DNA of 12,291 bases from an uncultured Mollicutes bacterium (GTDB taxonomy: Bacteria > Bacillota_I > Bacilli_A > RF39 > UBA660): contig USTO01000015.1 of the NCBI GenBank assembly GCA_900557675.1, positions 1 to 12,291 of the forward strand. Direction: 5' to 3'. The translations under genes were made by a program, and so were the position numbers. Every line of letters begins with the position of its first letter. Position 1 is the first letter of the stretch. Below the pieces are notes generated by a model. That model did no database searches and was not told the DNA's origin. It was given only the letters and a program-made list of their open reading frames with translations. Positions 1 through 6,493 of the stretch are shown here, in pieces.

Positions 1-1278
1 CTACTAGGTGTAGGAGTAGCATATAAATCAGGATTTTTAAATTCCCTATTTAGGATGATAAGCCCAAAAGTATCAAGAAAACTAATAACATTTATAGTAG
101 TTTTAATAGGAGTCCTTTCTTCAATGTTTTTTGAAGTAGGATATGTAATAATAATTCCGTTAGCAGCAATACTATTTCTAAATTTAGGAAGGCATCCATC
201 TGCAGGAATATGTGCAGCCTTTGCTGGTATAACTTTTGGTTATGGAGCTAACATAGTTGTAAATGGCTTAGATAGTACTCTTCTAAAATACAGTAAAGCA
301 TCAGCAGCCATATTAGATTCCAGTTATAAAGTCCATCTTCAAGGAAATATATTTTTAACGATAGTATGTACTATTCTAATTGCTTATATAGGAATGCTAG
401 TAACAGAAAAATATATAATACCAAAATTAGGACGATATAATTTTGATGAAGAAGATCCCGATAGAGAACACATAATAACTAAAAAAGAAAAAAAAGGAGT
501 AATAATTTCCCTATTAGTAGGGATAGTAATTCTAATGATATTAATATATTGTATCATACCAGGATTACCATTATCAGGACTATTCCTATATTTAAAAGAC
601 AATTTATACGTAGATCAATTATTTGGAGACAATTCATACTTTAAGCAAGGAGTAGTATTCTTAGCAAGTACTTTCCTAGTTATAGAAGGCCTTATATACG
701 GTTTGAGAGTAGGAACAATAAAAAATAGCCGTGATTTAGTATCAGGAATGAACTACTATCTAAAAGGTTTCTCTTCTCTACTAGTATTAATATTCTTTGC
801 TTCCCAATTTTGTATGATATTCAAAGAAACAAATATCGGAATATTTATAGTTGCCTCTCTTACAGAAGTACTATCAAATTTACAATTAACAGGAATACTT
901 CTAGTAGTAGTATCCTTCATAATGATAGGAATATCAACTATATTTGTTCCCGCTGCCGGTACAAAATGGGCCATAATAGCTCCTGTAATGGTTCCCCTAT
1001 TTATGCAAAGTTCCTTAACACCAGAATTTGCAAGTGCCGTATTTAGAGCCGCAGATAGTTCCCTAAAAGGAATAACGCCCCTCTTTACTTACTTTGTAAT
1101 ACTAATAGGATTTTTACAAATATATGATAAAAGAAAAAACGATACCGTAACAATAACCGATGCAATGAGTCTAATGGCTCCTTACACCATTGCCCTTACT
1201 ATACTTTGGTTTATAGTAATACTAGGATTTTATATCGTAGGTATCCCAATTGGAATAAATACAAGTGTAACATTATAG
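1..1278 (+). CDS. AbgT-family transporter, 5'-truncated by window edge
   Basis: The reading frame is open from base 1, so the first ATG at 55 is internal and about 80 N-terminal residues are probably missing compared with family members of about 500 aa. The 425 visible residues are hydrophobic with many membrane helices. Family signatures are a GRHPSAG...FAG..GAN block around residues 63-84, an AAGTKWAIIAPV segment with Trp323, FRAADSS with Arg349 and Asp352, then ITP (Pro360), and a YDKR loop before the last helices. The Trp-Arg-Asp-Pro spacing matches the transport-path residues I recall for MtrF. The Ser three residues before that Trp in MtrF appears to be Gly here, which is from memory. 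AbgT proteins move p-aminobenzoyl-glutamate or export sulfonamides using the proton gradient; the substrate here is unknown. It ends 15 nt before ychF with no terminator between, so the two are probably co-transcribed. Confidence 0.9.
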   Translation, partial: LLGVGVAYKSGFLNSLFRMISPKVSRKLITFIVVLIGVLSSMFFEVGYVIIIPLAAILFLNLGRHPSAGICAAFAGITFGYGANIVVNGLDSTLLKYSKASAAILDSSYKVHLQGNIFLTIVCTILIAYIGMLVTEKYIIPKLGRYNFDEEDPDREHIITKKEKKGVIISLLVGIVILMILIYCIIPGLPLSGLFLYLKDNLYVDQLFGDNSYFKQGVVFLASTFLVIEGLIYGLRVGTIKNSRDLVSGMNYYLKGFSSLLVLIFFASQFCMIFKETNIGIFIVASLTEVLSNLQLTGILLVVVSFIMIGISTIFVPAAGTKWAIIAPVMVPLFMQSSLTPEFASAVFRAADSSLKGITPLFTYFVILIGFLQIYDKRKNDTVTITDAMSLMAPYTIALTILWFIVILGFYIVGIPIGINTSVTL

Positions 1279-1293
1279 AAAGAAGATGATAAA

Positions 1294-2394
1294 ATGAGTT
1301 TAACAGCAGGTATAATAGGATTACCAAATGTCGGAAAATCAACCCTATTTAATGCCATAACAAAAAAACATATTCTAGCTGCTAATTATCCCTTTGCAAC
1401 AATAGACCCAAACGTTGGAATAGTAACAGTACCAGATAAAAGAATGGAAGTATTAAATAATATGTATATTCCCGAAAGATTAATACCAACAACTTATGAG
1501 TTTACAGATATAGCTGGTCTTGTCAAAGGAGCTTCTCAGGGAGAAGGATTAGGAAACAAATTCCTTTCCCATATAAGAGAGACGGATGCCGTAGTTGAAG
1601 TAGTTAGATGCTTTGAAGATACAAATATATTACACGTTGATGGAGATGTAAATCCCATAAGAGATATTGAAGTAATAAATCTTGAGTTAATTTTAGCTGA
1701 CCTCGAAATAATCCAAAACAGATTAAATAAAACCTCAAAAAAAGCCCAGATGACAAAAAATAAAGAAGAATTAAAAGAAATAGAACTATTAGAAAGAATA
1801 AAAGAAAACCTTGAAAAAAATATTCCCGCTCGTAAATTAGGCTTAGACGAAGAAGAAAAGAAAATAATATCCTCTTTTAATCTAATTACCCTAAAGCCAG
1901 TAATATATGTAGCCAATGTTGGCGAAGAAGATATCTTAGTAGGAACCAACAAATACGTTGAAGAAGTAAAAAAATATGCTGAACAAGAACAAAGCGAAAC
2001 AGTAATGATATGTGCTAAAATAGAAAGCGAATTAGTAGAATTACCAGATGACGAAAAACAATTATTCCTAGAAGAATTACAAATAGACGAAAGCGGACTT
2101 GATAAACTAATAAAGAAAACATACAAACTATTAGGCCTTGCCACTTACTTTACAGTAGGACCTGATGAAGTAAGAGCTTGGACATTCACTAAAGGAATGA
2201 AAGCTCCAGAATGTGCCGGTATAATTCACTCAGACTTTGAAAGAGGTTTCATAAAAGCTGAAGTAATGAGTTATGATGATCTTGTTTCTTGTGGCAGTGA
2301 AAAAGACGTCAAAGAAAACGGAAAAATGCGTCTTGAAGGAAAAGACTATATAATGCAAGATGGCGATATCTGTCACTTTCGATTTAACGTGTAA
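1294..2394 (+). CDS. ychF: Ribosome-binding ATPase YchF (Obg-like)
   Basis: The 366-residue product has the family's usual full length. The P-loop GLPNVGKST lies at residues 9-17 and the switch II region reads DIAGLVKGASQGEGLG. The base-recognition site is NVGE (Asn208-Glu211) rather than NKxD; this NxxE form underlies the ATP preference of YchF. A charged coiled-coil insertion (about residues 120-190) is followed by a C-terminal TGS domain (about 281-364). YchF binds ribosomes and is linked to translation control and stress responses. The start is set by alignment with the P-loop N-terminus; the upstream SD is weak (AGAAGAT-like, 1281-1288), so translation may depend partly on coupling to the transporter gene 15 nt upstream. 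In Bacilli this gene typically lies just before rpsF; here pepF is inserted between them. Confidence 0.97.
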   Translation: MSLTAGIIGLPNVGKSTLFNAITKKHILAANYPFATIDPNVGIVTVPDKRMEVLNNMYIPERLIPTTYEFTDIAGLVKGASQGEGLGNKFLSHIRETDAVVEVVRCFEDTNILHVDGDVNPIRDIEVINLELILADLEIIQNRLNKTSKKAQMTKNKEELKEIELLERIKENLEKNIPARKLGLDEEEKKIISSFNLITLKPVIYVANVGEEDILVGTNKYVEEVKKYAEQEQSETVMICAKIESELVELPDDEKQLFLEELQIDESGLDKLIKKTYKLLGLATYFTVGPDEVRAWTFTKGMKAPECAGIIHSDFERGFIKAEVMSYDDLVSCGSEKDVKENGKMRLEGKDYIMQDGDICHFRFNV

Positions 2395-2406
2395 AGGAGA
2401 GAAAAA

Positions 2407-4185
2407 ATGAAAAAAAGAAAAGAAATAGATGTAAACTACACCTGGGATTTAACTCCTATTTATAAAAATGAGGAAGAATTTAATAAAGAGTATAAAGAAG
2501 TATCTGCATTAGTAGATACTTTTGCCACTCATAAAGATACAATGTTACAAACCGCTGAAAATTTATACAAGACAATTACAATTTATAATGAAATAACCCG
2601 AAAAATAACCAAACTATATGTGTATGCCAATCTCATTTATGATGAAGACACATCCAATAATAATTCTGCATCAAGAAGAGGAAAAGTAATTAACCTTGAT
2701 GATAAATTTGAAAACATATCCTATTTTTATGTACCAAATATATTAGAAAAAGACTATACAGATATAGAAAAAATGTATAAAGAATATCCACCCCTAAAAG
2801 AGTACAAAATACCCATAAAAAATATATTTAGATATAAAACCCATACTCTATCTAAAACAGAAGAAAATATTCTATCAACCATATCATCCCTATTAGGTAA
2901 AAACGAAGATATATACGAATTACTAAAAGAAAGTGATATGGAATTCGATAATATAGAAATAAATGGAAAAAAAGAAAAATTAAATGATACAAACTATAAA
3001 ATATATATAGAAAGTCCCGATAGATTAATTAGAGAAAAAGCCTTCAAAACCCTCTATAAAACATATAAACAATTCTCAAATACATACGCAACAACTCTTT
3101 ATAATCACATAAAAGAAAATACAGTTATATCAAAATTAAGAAAATACCCCTCATCACTTGAAGCATCTCTTTATCCCGACGAACTAACTCCTGAAATATA
3201 TAACAATCTAATAAATACCATAAACAATAACCTCTCAACAATATACAAATATTACCAATTAAGAAAACAAGTATTAAATCTAGATACACTACATCTTTAT
3301 GATGTATACGCACCTCTCGTAGAGAAATACACCAAAAAATATACTTTTGAAGAAGGCAAAGAAATAGTCTTAAAAGCCCTTGAACCATTAGGCCCCGAAT
3401 ACAGAAAAATACTAGATAAAGCCTTTGCCCAAAAATGGATAGACGTATATCCAAACGAAGGAAAAAGAACCGGAGGCTATTCCGGAGGTTGTTATGATAC
3501 ATATCCATACATTTTACTAAACTATCAAGACAAATACGATGACGTATCAACCCTCGCCCACGAACTAGGCCATTCCGTTCATAGCTACTATTCTAGAACA
3601 AATAACCCATATCAAAATAGCGGATATGCAATATTTGTAGCCGAAGTAGCATCAACAGTAAATGAGTTGTTGTTAGCCAAATATCTCTTAAAAACTAGTA
3701 CTTCAAAAGAAGAAAAACTCTATATATTAAATAACCTAATGGAGTTATTTAGAGCCACTATTTATCGCCAAACAATGTTTGCAGAATTTGAAAAACAAGC
3801 CTATAATCTCGTCGAAAAAGAAGAAGTCCTAACTAGTGAAAAAATGTCCAATATCTATTACGATTTAAATAAAAAATACTTCGGTAAAGCCACTTTTATA
3901 GATGAAGAAATAAAGTACGAATGGGCCCGAATCCCCCATTTCTATTATGATTTCTATGTATATAAATATGCAACAGGCCTATCGGCAGCCGTTTATATAG
4001 TTGAGAACGTAATATCAAATAACCAAACAAATAAATACATAGACTTCTTAAAATGCGGTATTACAAAAAATCCCCTAGATTCATTAAAATTAGCCGGTGT
4101 TGATTTAAGTAAACCAAAAGTAGTCGAAGATGCCATAAAATATTTTGATAAAGTAATAGAGAATTTTAAAGAATTACAAAAATAA
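2407..4185 (+). CDS. pepF: Oligoendopeptidase F (M3 family zinc peptidase)
   Basis: The 592-residue protein is close to the usual length of about 600 for PepF. The zinc site is His385-Glu386-Leu-Gly-His389, with the third ligand Glu413 in FVAEVAST, giving the M3 HExxH...E arrangement. Other family blocks are the N-terminal YTWDLTPIY, a KRTGGYSGG loop before the active site, and a C-terminal IPHFYYDFYVYKYATG substrate-binding segment. There is no signal peptide, so it is a cytoplasmic enzyme that cleaves short oligopeptides, probably recycling imported or degraded peptides. An AGGAGA ribosome binding site at 2395-2400 lies directly after the ychF stop, 6 nt before the ATG, which supports this start and an operon with ychF. 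No terminator follows, so transcripts may run on into rpsF. Confidence 0.97.
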   Translation: MKKRKEIDVNYTWDLTPIYKNEEEFNKEYKEVSALVDTFATHKDTMLQTAENLYKTITIYNEITRKITKLYVYANLIYDEDTSNNNSASRRGKVINLDDKFENISYFYVPNILEKDYTDIEKMYKEYPPLKEYKIPIKNIFRYKTHTLSKTEENILSTISSLLGKNEDIYELLKESDMEFDNIEINGKKEKLNDTNYKIYIESPDRLIREKAFKTLYKTYKQFSNTYATTLYNHIKENTVISKLRKYPSSLEASLYPDELTPEIYNNLINTINNNLSTIYKYYQLRKQVLNLDTLHLYDVYAPLVEKYTKKYTFEEGKEIVLKALEPLGPEYRKILDKAFAQKWIDVYPNEGKRTGGYSGGCYDTYPYILLNYQDKYDDVSTLAHELGHSVHSYYSRTNNPYQNSGYAIFVAEVASTVNELLLAKYLLKTSTSKEEKLYILNNLMELFRATIYRQTMFAEFEKQAYNLVEKEEVLTSEKMSNIYYDLNKKYFGKATFIDEEIKYEWARIPHFYYDFYVYKYATGLSAAVYIVENVISNNQTNKYIDFLKCGITKNPLDSLKLAGVDLSKPKVVEDAIKYFDKVIENFKELQK

Positions 4186-4186
4186 C

Positions 4187-4215
4187 TTTACTTTAACAAA
4201 AAACTTTGATATAAT
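4187..4215 (+). promoter_or_regulatory. Extended -10 sigma-A-type promoter for rpsF-ssb-rpsR
   Basis: A -35 element TTTACT (4187-4192, four of six consensus bases) is separated by 17 bp from a perfect TATAAT (4210-4215). A TG at 4207-4208 forms an extended -10. The predicted start is near 4221-4223. It lies directly after the pepF stop, in the only sizeable gap between 1279 and 5314, and would give the ribosomal protein operon expression independent of ychF-pepF. Confidence 0.85.
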
Positions 4216-4218
4216 AAT

Positions 4219-4274
4219 GCGTGAGCGAAAGCTCCTTGCCTGAAAAGGCCATAAGACCATAAGGAGGTGTACAA
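4219..4274 (+). promoter_or_regulatory. rpsF leader with perfect SD and possible SD-sequestering fold
   Basis: The leader of about 50 nt has a GAGC-GAAA-GCUC hairpin (4223-4234), a small GCC-UGAAAA-GGC hairpin (4238-4249) and a perfect Shine-Dalgarno AAGGAGGTG (4261-4269), 5 nt before ATG. CUCCUU (4232-4237) is fully complementary to AAGGAG (4261-4266) and overlaps the right arm of the first hairpin, so the open and SD-blocked folds exclude each other. No U-tract follows, so it is not an intrinsic terminator. Bacterial rpsF mRNAs often carry a leader bound by the S6:S18 complex. The position fits, but I do not see that family's CCG loop, so membership is unproven. Confidence 0.5.
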
Positions 4275-4565
4275 ATGAGAAAGTATGAAATTATGTTTAT
4301 CATAAGACCAGATATTGATGAGAAATTACAAAAAGACACAGTTAAGAAATTAGAAAAAGTATTAACTCAAAACAAAGCAACTGTAACATTATCTAAGGAA
4401 TTAGGCAAAAAAGAATTTGCTTATGAAATAAAGAAACAAAAATCTGGATACTACTACTTATACAACATTGAAACAAAAGAAGAAAATTCAATCAAAGAAT
4501 TTGACCGTATTGCTAAAATTGACGAAAATGTTGTTAGACATTTAGTTTTAAATTTAGATAAGTAG
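4275..4565 (+). CDS. rpsF: 30S ribosomal protein S6
   Basis: At 96 residues it has the normal bS6 length and opens with the family block RKYEIMFIIRPDIDE. The GKKEFAYEIKKQKSGYYYLYN strand-loop-strand and the closing ENVVRHLVLNLDK are also typical. S6 pairs with S18 on the platform of the 30S subunit, and both are encoded in this operon. Codon use differs from the flanking genes: of nine Ile codons five are ATT, two ATC and only two ATA, while ATA dominates in genes such as rlmH and dnaB. This fits selection for high expression. Its stop overlaps the SD of ssb. Confidence 0.98.
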   Translation: MRKYEIMFIIRPDIDEKLQKDTVKKLEKVLTQNKATVTLSKELGKKEFAYEIKKQKSGYYYLYNIETKEENSIKEFDRIAKIDENVVRHLVLNLDK

Positions 4566-4573
4566 GAGGAATT

Positions 4574-5077
4574 ATGAACAGAGTTATATTAATCGGAAGA
4601 TTAACAAGAGATCCAGAACTAAGAAACACAGCAAGCGGATTGGCTGTATGTCAAATTACTGTTGCTGTAAATAGAAGACCAAGCCAAAACGGTGCAGGTC
4701 CCGAAGCAGATTTTATCTCCGTTAATGTATGGGATAAACAAGCTGAAAACGTAGCAAAATATTTAAAAAAAGGAAGTCAAGTTGCAGTTGAAGGAAGAAT
4801 ACAAACCAGAAATTATGAAAATAATGAAGGAAGAAGAGTATATGTAACCGAAGTAGTAGCATCTACTGTCCAATTTTTAGACCCTAAAAATAGCAATAGT
4901 ACAACTACTACATCAAATACGTCATCAGGACCAAGTCCATTCGACTTTGAAACAAACAATACTCCCGTATCTGGACCAACAATGGCATCTACCCCATCAC
5001 CAGTATCAGTAGATAACGATCCATTTGCTAATTTTGGTGAAAGAATAGATGTAAGCGACAACGACTTACCATTCTAA
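4574..5077 (+). CDS. ssb: Single-stranded DNA-binding protein (SsbA type)
   Basis: The 167-residue product has an N-terminal OB fold (about residues 1-106) beginning MNRVILIGRLTRDPELR, with the conserved FISVNVWDKQAENVAKYLKKGS and VEGRIQTRNYEN blocks. A disordered linker rich in Ser, Thr and Pro follows. The C-terminus DNDLPF is the acidic tip that recruits replication and repair partners. PFDF and DPFANF earlier in the tail resemble the NDPFA element of the B. subtilis SsbA tail. The AGGAGG SD (4564-4569) overlaps the rpsF stop codon, giving an 8-nt intergenic gap and probable translational coupling. Placement between rpsF and rpsR is the standard bacterial arrangement. Confidence 0.98.
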   Translation: MNRVILIGRLTRDPELRNTASGLAVCQITVAVNRRPSQNGAGPEADFISVNVWDKQAENVAKYLKKGSQVAVEGRIQTRNYENNEGRRVYVTEVVASTVQFLDPKNSNSTTTTSNTSSGPSPFDFETNNTPVSGPTMASTPSPVSVDNDPFANFGERIDVSDNDLPF

Positions 5078-5092
5078 GAAAGGAAGGATACT

Positions 5093-5314
5093 ATGGCAGA
5101 ACAACGTCCAAGAAGAAGAAAAAAAGTTTGTCATATGTGTATGGGTAAAGACGTAAATTATAAAGATGTTCCAATAATAACTAAATATATAAACGATTCA
5201 GGTAAAATGTTACCAAGAAGATTTACTGGAACTTGTGCTAGACACCAAAGACACGTTGCAAAACAAGTAAAATTAGCAAGATTTATGGGCTTTATACCAT
5301 ATACAACAAAATAA
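5093..5314 (+). CDS. rpsR: 30S ribosomal protein S18, four-ligand (C+) form
   Basis: The 73-residue protein is typical bS18: a basic N-terminus (RPRRRKK), then the conserved YKDVPIITKYINDSGKMLPRR and ARHQRHVAKQVKLARFMGFIPY blocks. Cys13-x2-Cys16 and Cys48-x2-His51 could bind zinc, which would make it the cysteine-containing S18 variant known from some lineages; zinc binding itself is inferred. An AAGGAAGG SD precedes the ATG. S18 forms a heterodimer with S6 in the 30S platform. It is the last gene of the operon and is followed at once by a hairpin terminator. Confidence 0.98.
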   Translation: MAEQRPRRRKKVCHMCMGKDVNYKDVPIITKYINDSGKMLPRRFTGTCARHQRHVAKQVKLARFMGFIPYTTK

Positions 5315-5343
5315 AAAATAACACAAATCCGTGTTATTTTTTT
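5315..5343. terminator. Bidirectional intrinsic terminator between rpsR and orphan gene
   Basis: Arms AATAACAC (5317-5324) and GTGTTATT (5331-5338) surround a 6-nt loop, with flanking A and T runs that extend the stem and serve as U-tracts on both strands. It begins right after the rpsR stop. On the minus strand, the TAA of the convergent gene (5334-5336) lies inside the stem, so one hairpin closes both transcripts. Confidence 0.88.
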
Positions 5344-5852
5344 ATTACCTTTTCACTGCCATCTTTAAGTATAACATCAAACGAATAACCCTCTCCAGCC
5401 TTCATTTTCATACTAACAATATCACTAATCTTATAATCACTAAGTTCCTTATAAGTTTCTAACCCATTATAATTATCATTAACTCTCATAACACTTCCAT
5501 TTTCTAAAATAAGAAAAATATCAGCATCAACTCCACTTGATAAATTAAAAGACTTAATTCTCATAACTCTATCTGTTGTATCAAAACTATCAAATCCCGA
5601 AACCTCATCACTATCACTATAAACACTAATATGCTTATCATCACTATTACTATAATAAACCTTACCATCCTTAAGAACAGCAACAAAGTTATCATATACA
5701 GCATAATTATCATTACTAATTACAACATTAACACTATTATTGTCACTTTTACTCTTAATTTGATAAGCTATTTTTCCAAGTAAAAAACCGCCCATAACAC
5801 ATATAAGTTCTGCAAAAATAAGTGCAAAAACAAAAGAATTACTCCTCTTCAT
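5334..5852 (-). CDS. Unrecognised membrane-anchored protein with RCC1-like strand repeats
   Basis: I do not recognise the family. The 172-residue product has a basic N-terminus (MKRSNS), one hydrophobic helix at about residues 7-26, and a polar, Asp/Ser-rich remainder that is probably outside the cell. Three similar segments, FVAVLKDGKVYY (56-67), IFLILENGSVMRV (112-124) and FDVILKDGSEKVI (158-170), follow the pattern of a hydrophobic strand, (D/N)G turn and hydrophobic strand, spaced 46-56 residues. This recalls RCC1-type propeller blades, but three would not close a propeller. The frame stays open up to an ATG at 5930. I chose the ATG at 5850-5852 because GAGGTGG lies just upstream and the promoter (5871-5899) would lie inside the longer version. 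It sits where gdpP lies in B. subtilis, on the opposite strand. Codons are T/G-ending, unlike its plus-strand neighbours. Confidence 0.75.
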   Translation of the reverse strand: MKRSNSFVFALIFAELICVMGGFLLGKIAYQIKSKSDNNSVNVVISNDNYAVYDNFVAVLKDGKVYYSNSDDKHISVYSDSDEVSGFDSFDTTDRVMRIKSFNLSSGVDADIFLILENGSVMRVNDNYNGLETYKELSDYKISDIVSMKMKAGEGYSFDVILKDGSEKVIKK

Positions 5853-5870
5853 ACATCCACCTCTATTCAC

Positions 5871-5899
5871 ATAATAACATAATTTAAAAGTACAGTCAA
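5871..5899 (-). promoter_or_regulatory. Extended -10 promoter for the orphan minus-strand gene
   Basis: Read on the minus strand, TTGACT (5899-5894) is followed after 17 bp by TATTAT (5876-5871), with a TG one base before the -10. The start would fall near 5863-5865, on or next to the AGAGGTGG ribosome binding site (5864-5857), leaving a leader of only about 10-15 nt. This fixes the start codon at 5852. Confidence 0.8.
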
Positions 5900-5987
5900 T
5901 TAAAATAAGACTAAATAAAATAATAACCATAACTGTAAATAACCAAATAATAACTAGTAAAAAAACAATTAATAAATATAAAACATA

Positions 5988-6016
5988 ATGACTTATTAAA
6001 AAAAATATAGTATAAT
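5988..6016 (+). promoter_or_regulatory. Sigma-A-type promoter for rplI-dnaB operon
   Basis: ATGACT (5988-5993, four of six -35 bases) and a perfect TATAAT (6011-6016) are 17 bp apart in the AT-rich region between the two divergent genes. The predicted start is near 6023, giving a leader of about 20 nt that holds the AAAGGAAGG ribosome binding site (6027-6034) for rplI. It is the only promoter-like element I see serving the five genes up to 10530. Confidence 0.75.
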
Positions 6017-6042
6017 AATATAAGAAAAGGAAGGTAATACCT

Positions 6043-6486
6043 ATGAAAGTAATATTTATAAAAGACTTAAGAGGTCAAGGAAAAAAAGGAGAAATAAAAG
6101 AAGTATCTGACGGTTATGCAACCAACTACCTAATAGCACGTGGCTATGCTGTAAAACAAACCAAAACCAGTTCCGATATACTAAATAAAGAAATAGAACA
6201 AAACAAAGAAAAAGAACAAGAAGAAATAAAAGAAGCAACAAAAATAAAAGAAAAATTATCAAAGGAAAAATTAGTATTCACATTAAATGCCGGTAAAGAA
6301 GGAAAAACATTTGGTTCCATTTCTACCAAACAAATAGAAGGGGCATTAAAAGAAAAAGGATATAACATAGATAGAAAGAAAGTCAAACTAGACTTACCAC
6401 TATCAACATTAGGAGAATATACTATTAATATAGAATTACACAAAAAAGTAATAGCTCCCCTAAAATTACAAATAAAACAAAAGTAG
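6043..6486 (+). CDS. rplI: 50S ribosomal protein L9
   Basis: The 147-residue product matches bL9 in length and plan. The N-terminal RNA-binding domain carries the signature [30 protein letters not shown], a long charged Lys/Glu-rich connecting helix covers about residues 48-80, and the C-terminal domain contains [12 protein letters not shown] and the [19 protein letters not shown] strands. L9 projects from the base of the L1 stalk of the 50S subunit and supports reading-frame fidelity. It opens the downstream operon, 7 nt before dnaB, an adjacency conserved across Bacilli. Confidence 0.98.
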   Translation: MKVIFIKDLRGQGKKGEIKEVSDGYATNYLIARGYAVKQTKTSSDILNKEIEQNKEKEQEEIKEATKIKEKLSKEKLVFTLNAGKEGKTFGSISTKQIEGALKEKGYNIDRKKVKLDLPLSTLGEYTINIELHKKVIAPLKLQIKQK

Positions 6487-6493
6487 GTGAATT

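Noticed and set aside
55..1278. ATG at 55 as start of the transporter
   Set aside because: The frame is open to base 1 and the upstream codons (LLGVGVAYKSGFLNSL) match the AbgT family, so the gene begins outside the window.
1536..2144. Long minus-strand open frame inside ychF
   Set aside because: It mirrors the codon structure of ychF, is Ser/Phe-rich, lacks a ribosome binding site and matches no family I recognise. The same holds for the antisense frames at 3125-3550, 7140-7469 and 7720-8001.
4223..4249. Intrinsic terminator between pepF and rpsF
   Set aside because: The hairpins there are short, lie downstream of the promoter and have no U-tract; a leader structure fits better.
5853..5930. 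Longer version of the orphan gene starting at 5930
   Set aside because: The added 26 residues lie upstream of or across a good promoter, and a clear ribosome binding site precedes the ATG at 5852.
5853..6042. Hidden small gene or RNA in the divergent intergenic region
   Set aside because: Apart from the two promoters and ribosome binding sites, the sequence is simple AT-rich DNA without a convincing frame or stable fold.
6180..6270. Lys/Glu-rich repetitive stretch in rplI as a repeat element
   Set aside because: It encodes the normal charged connecting helix of L9, and the AT-rich repetition reflects AAA and GAA codons.
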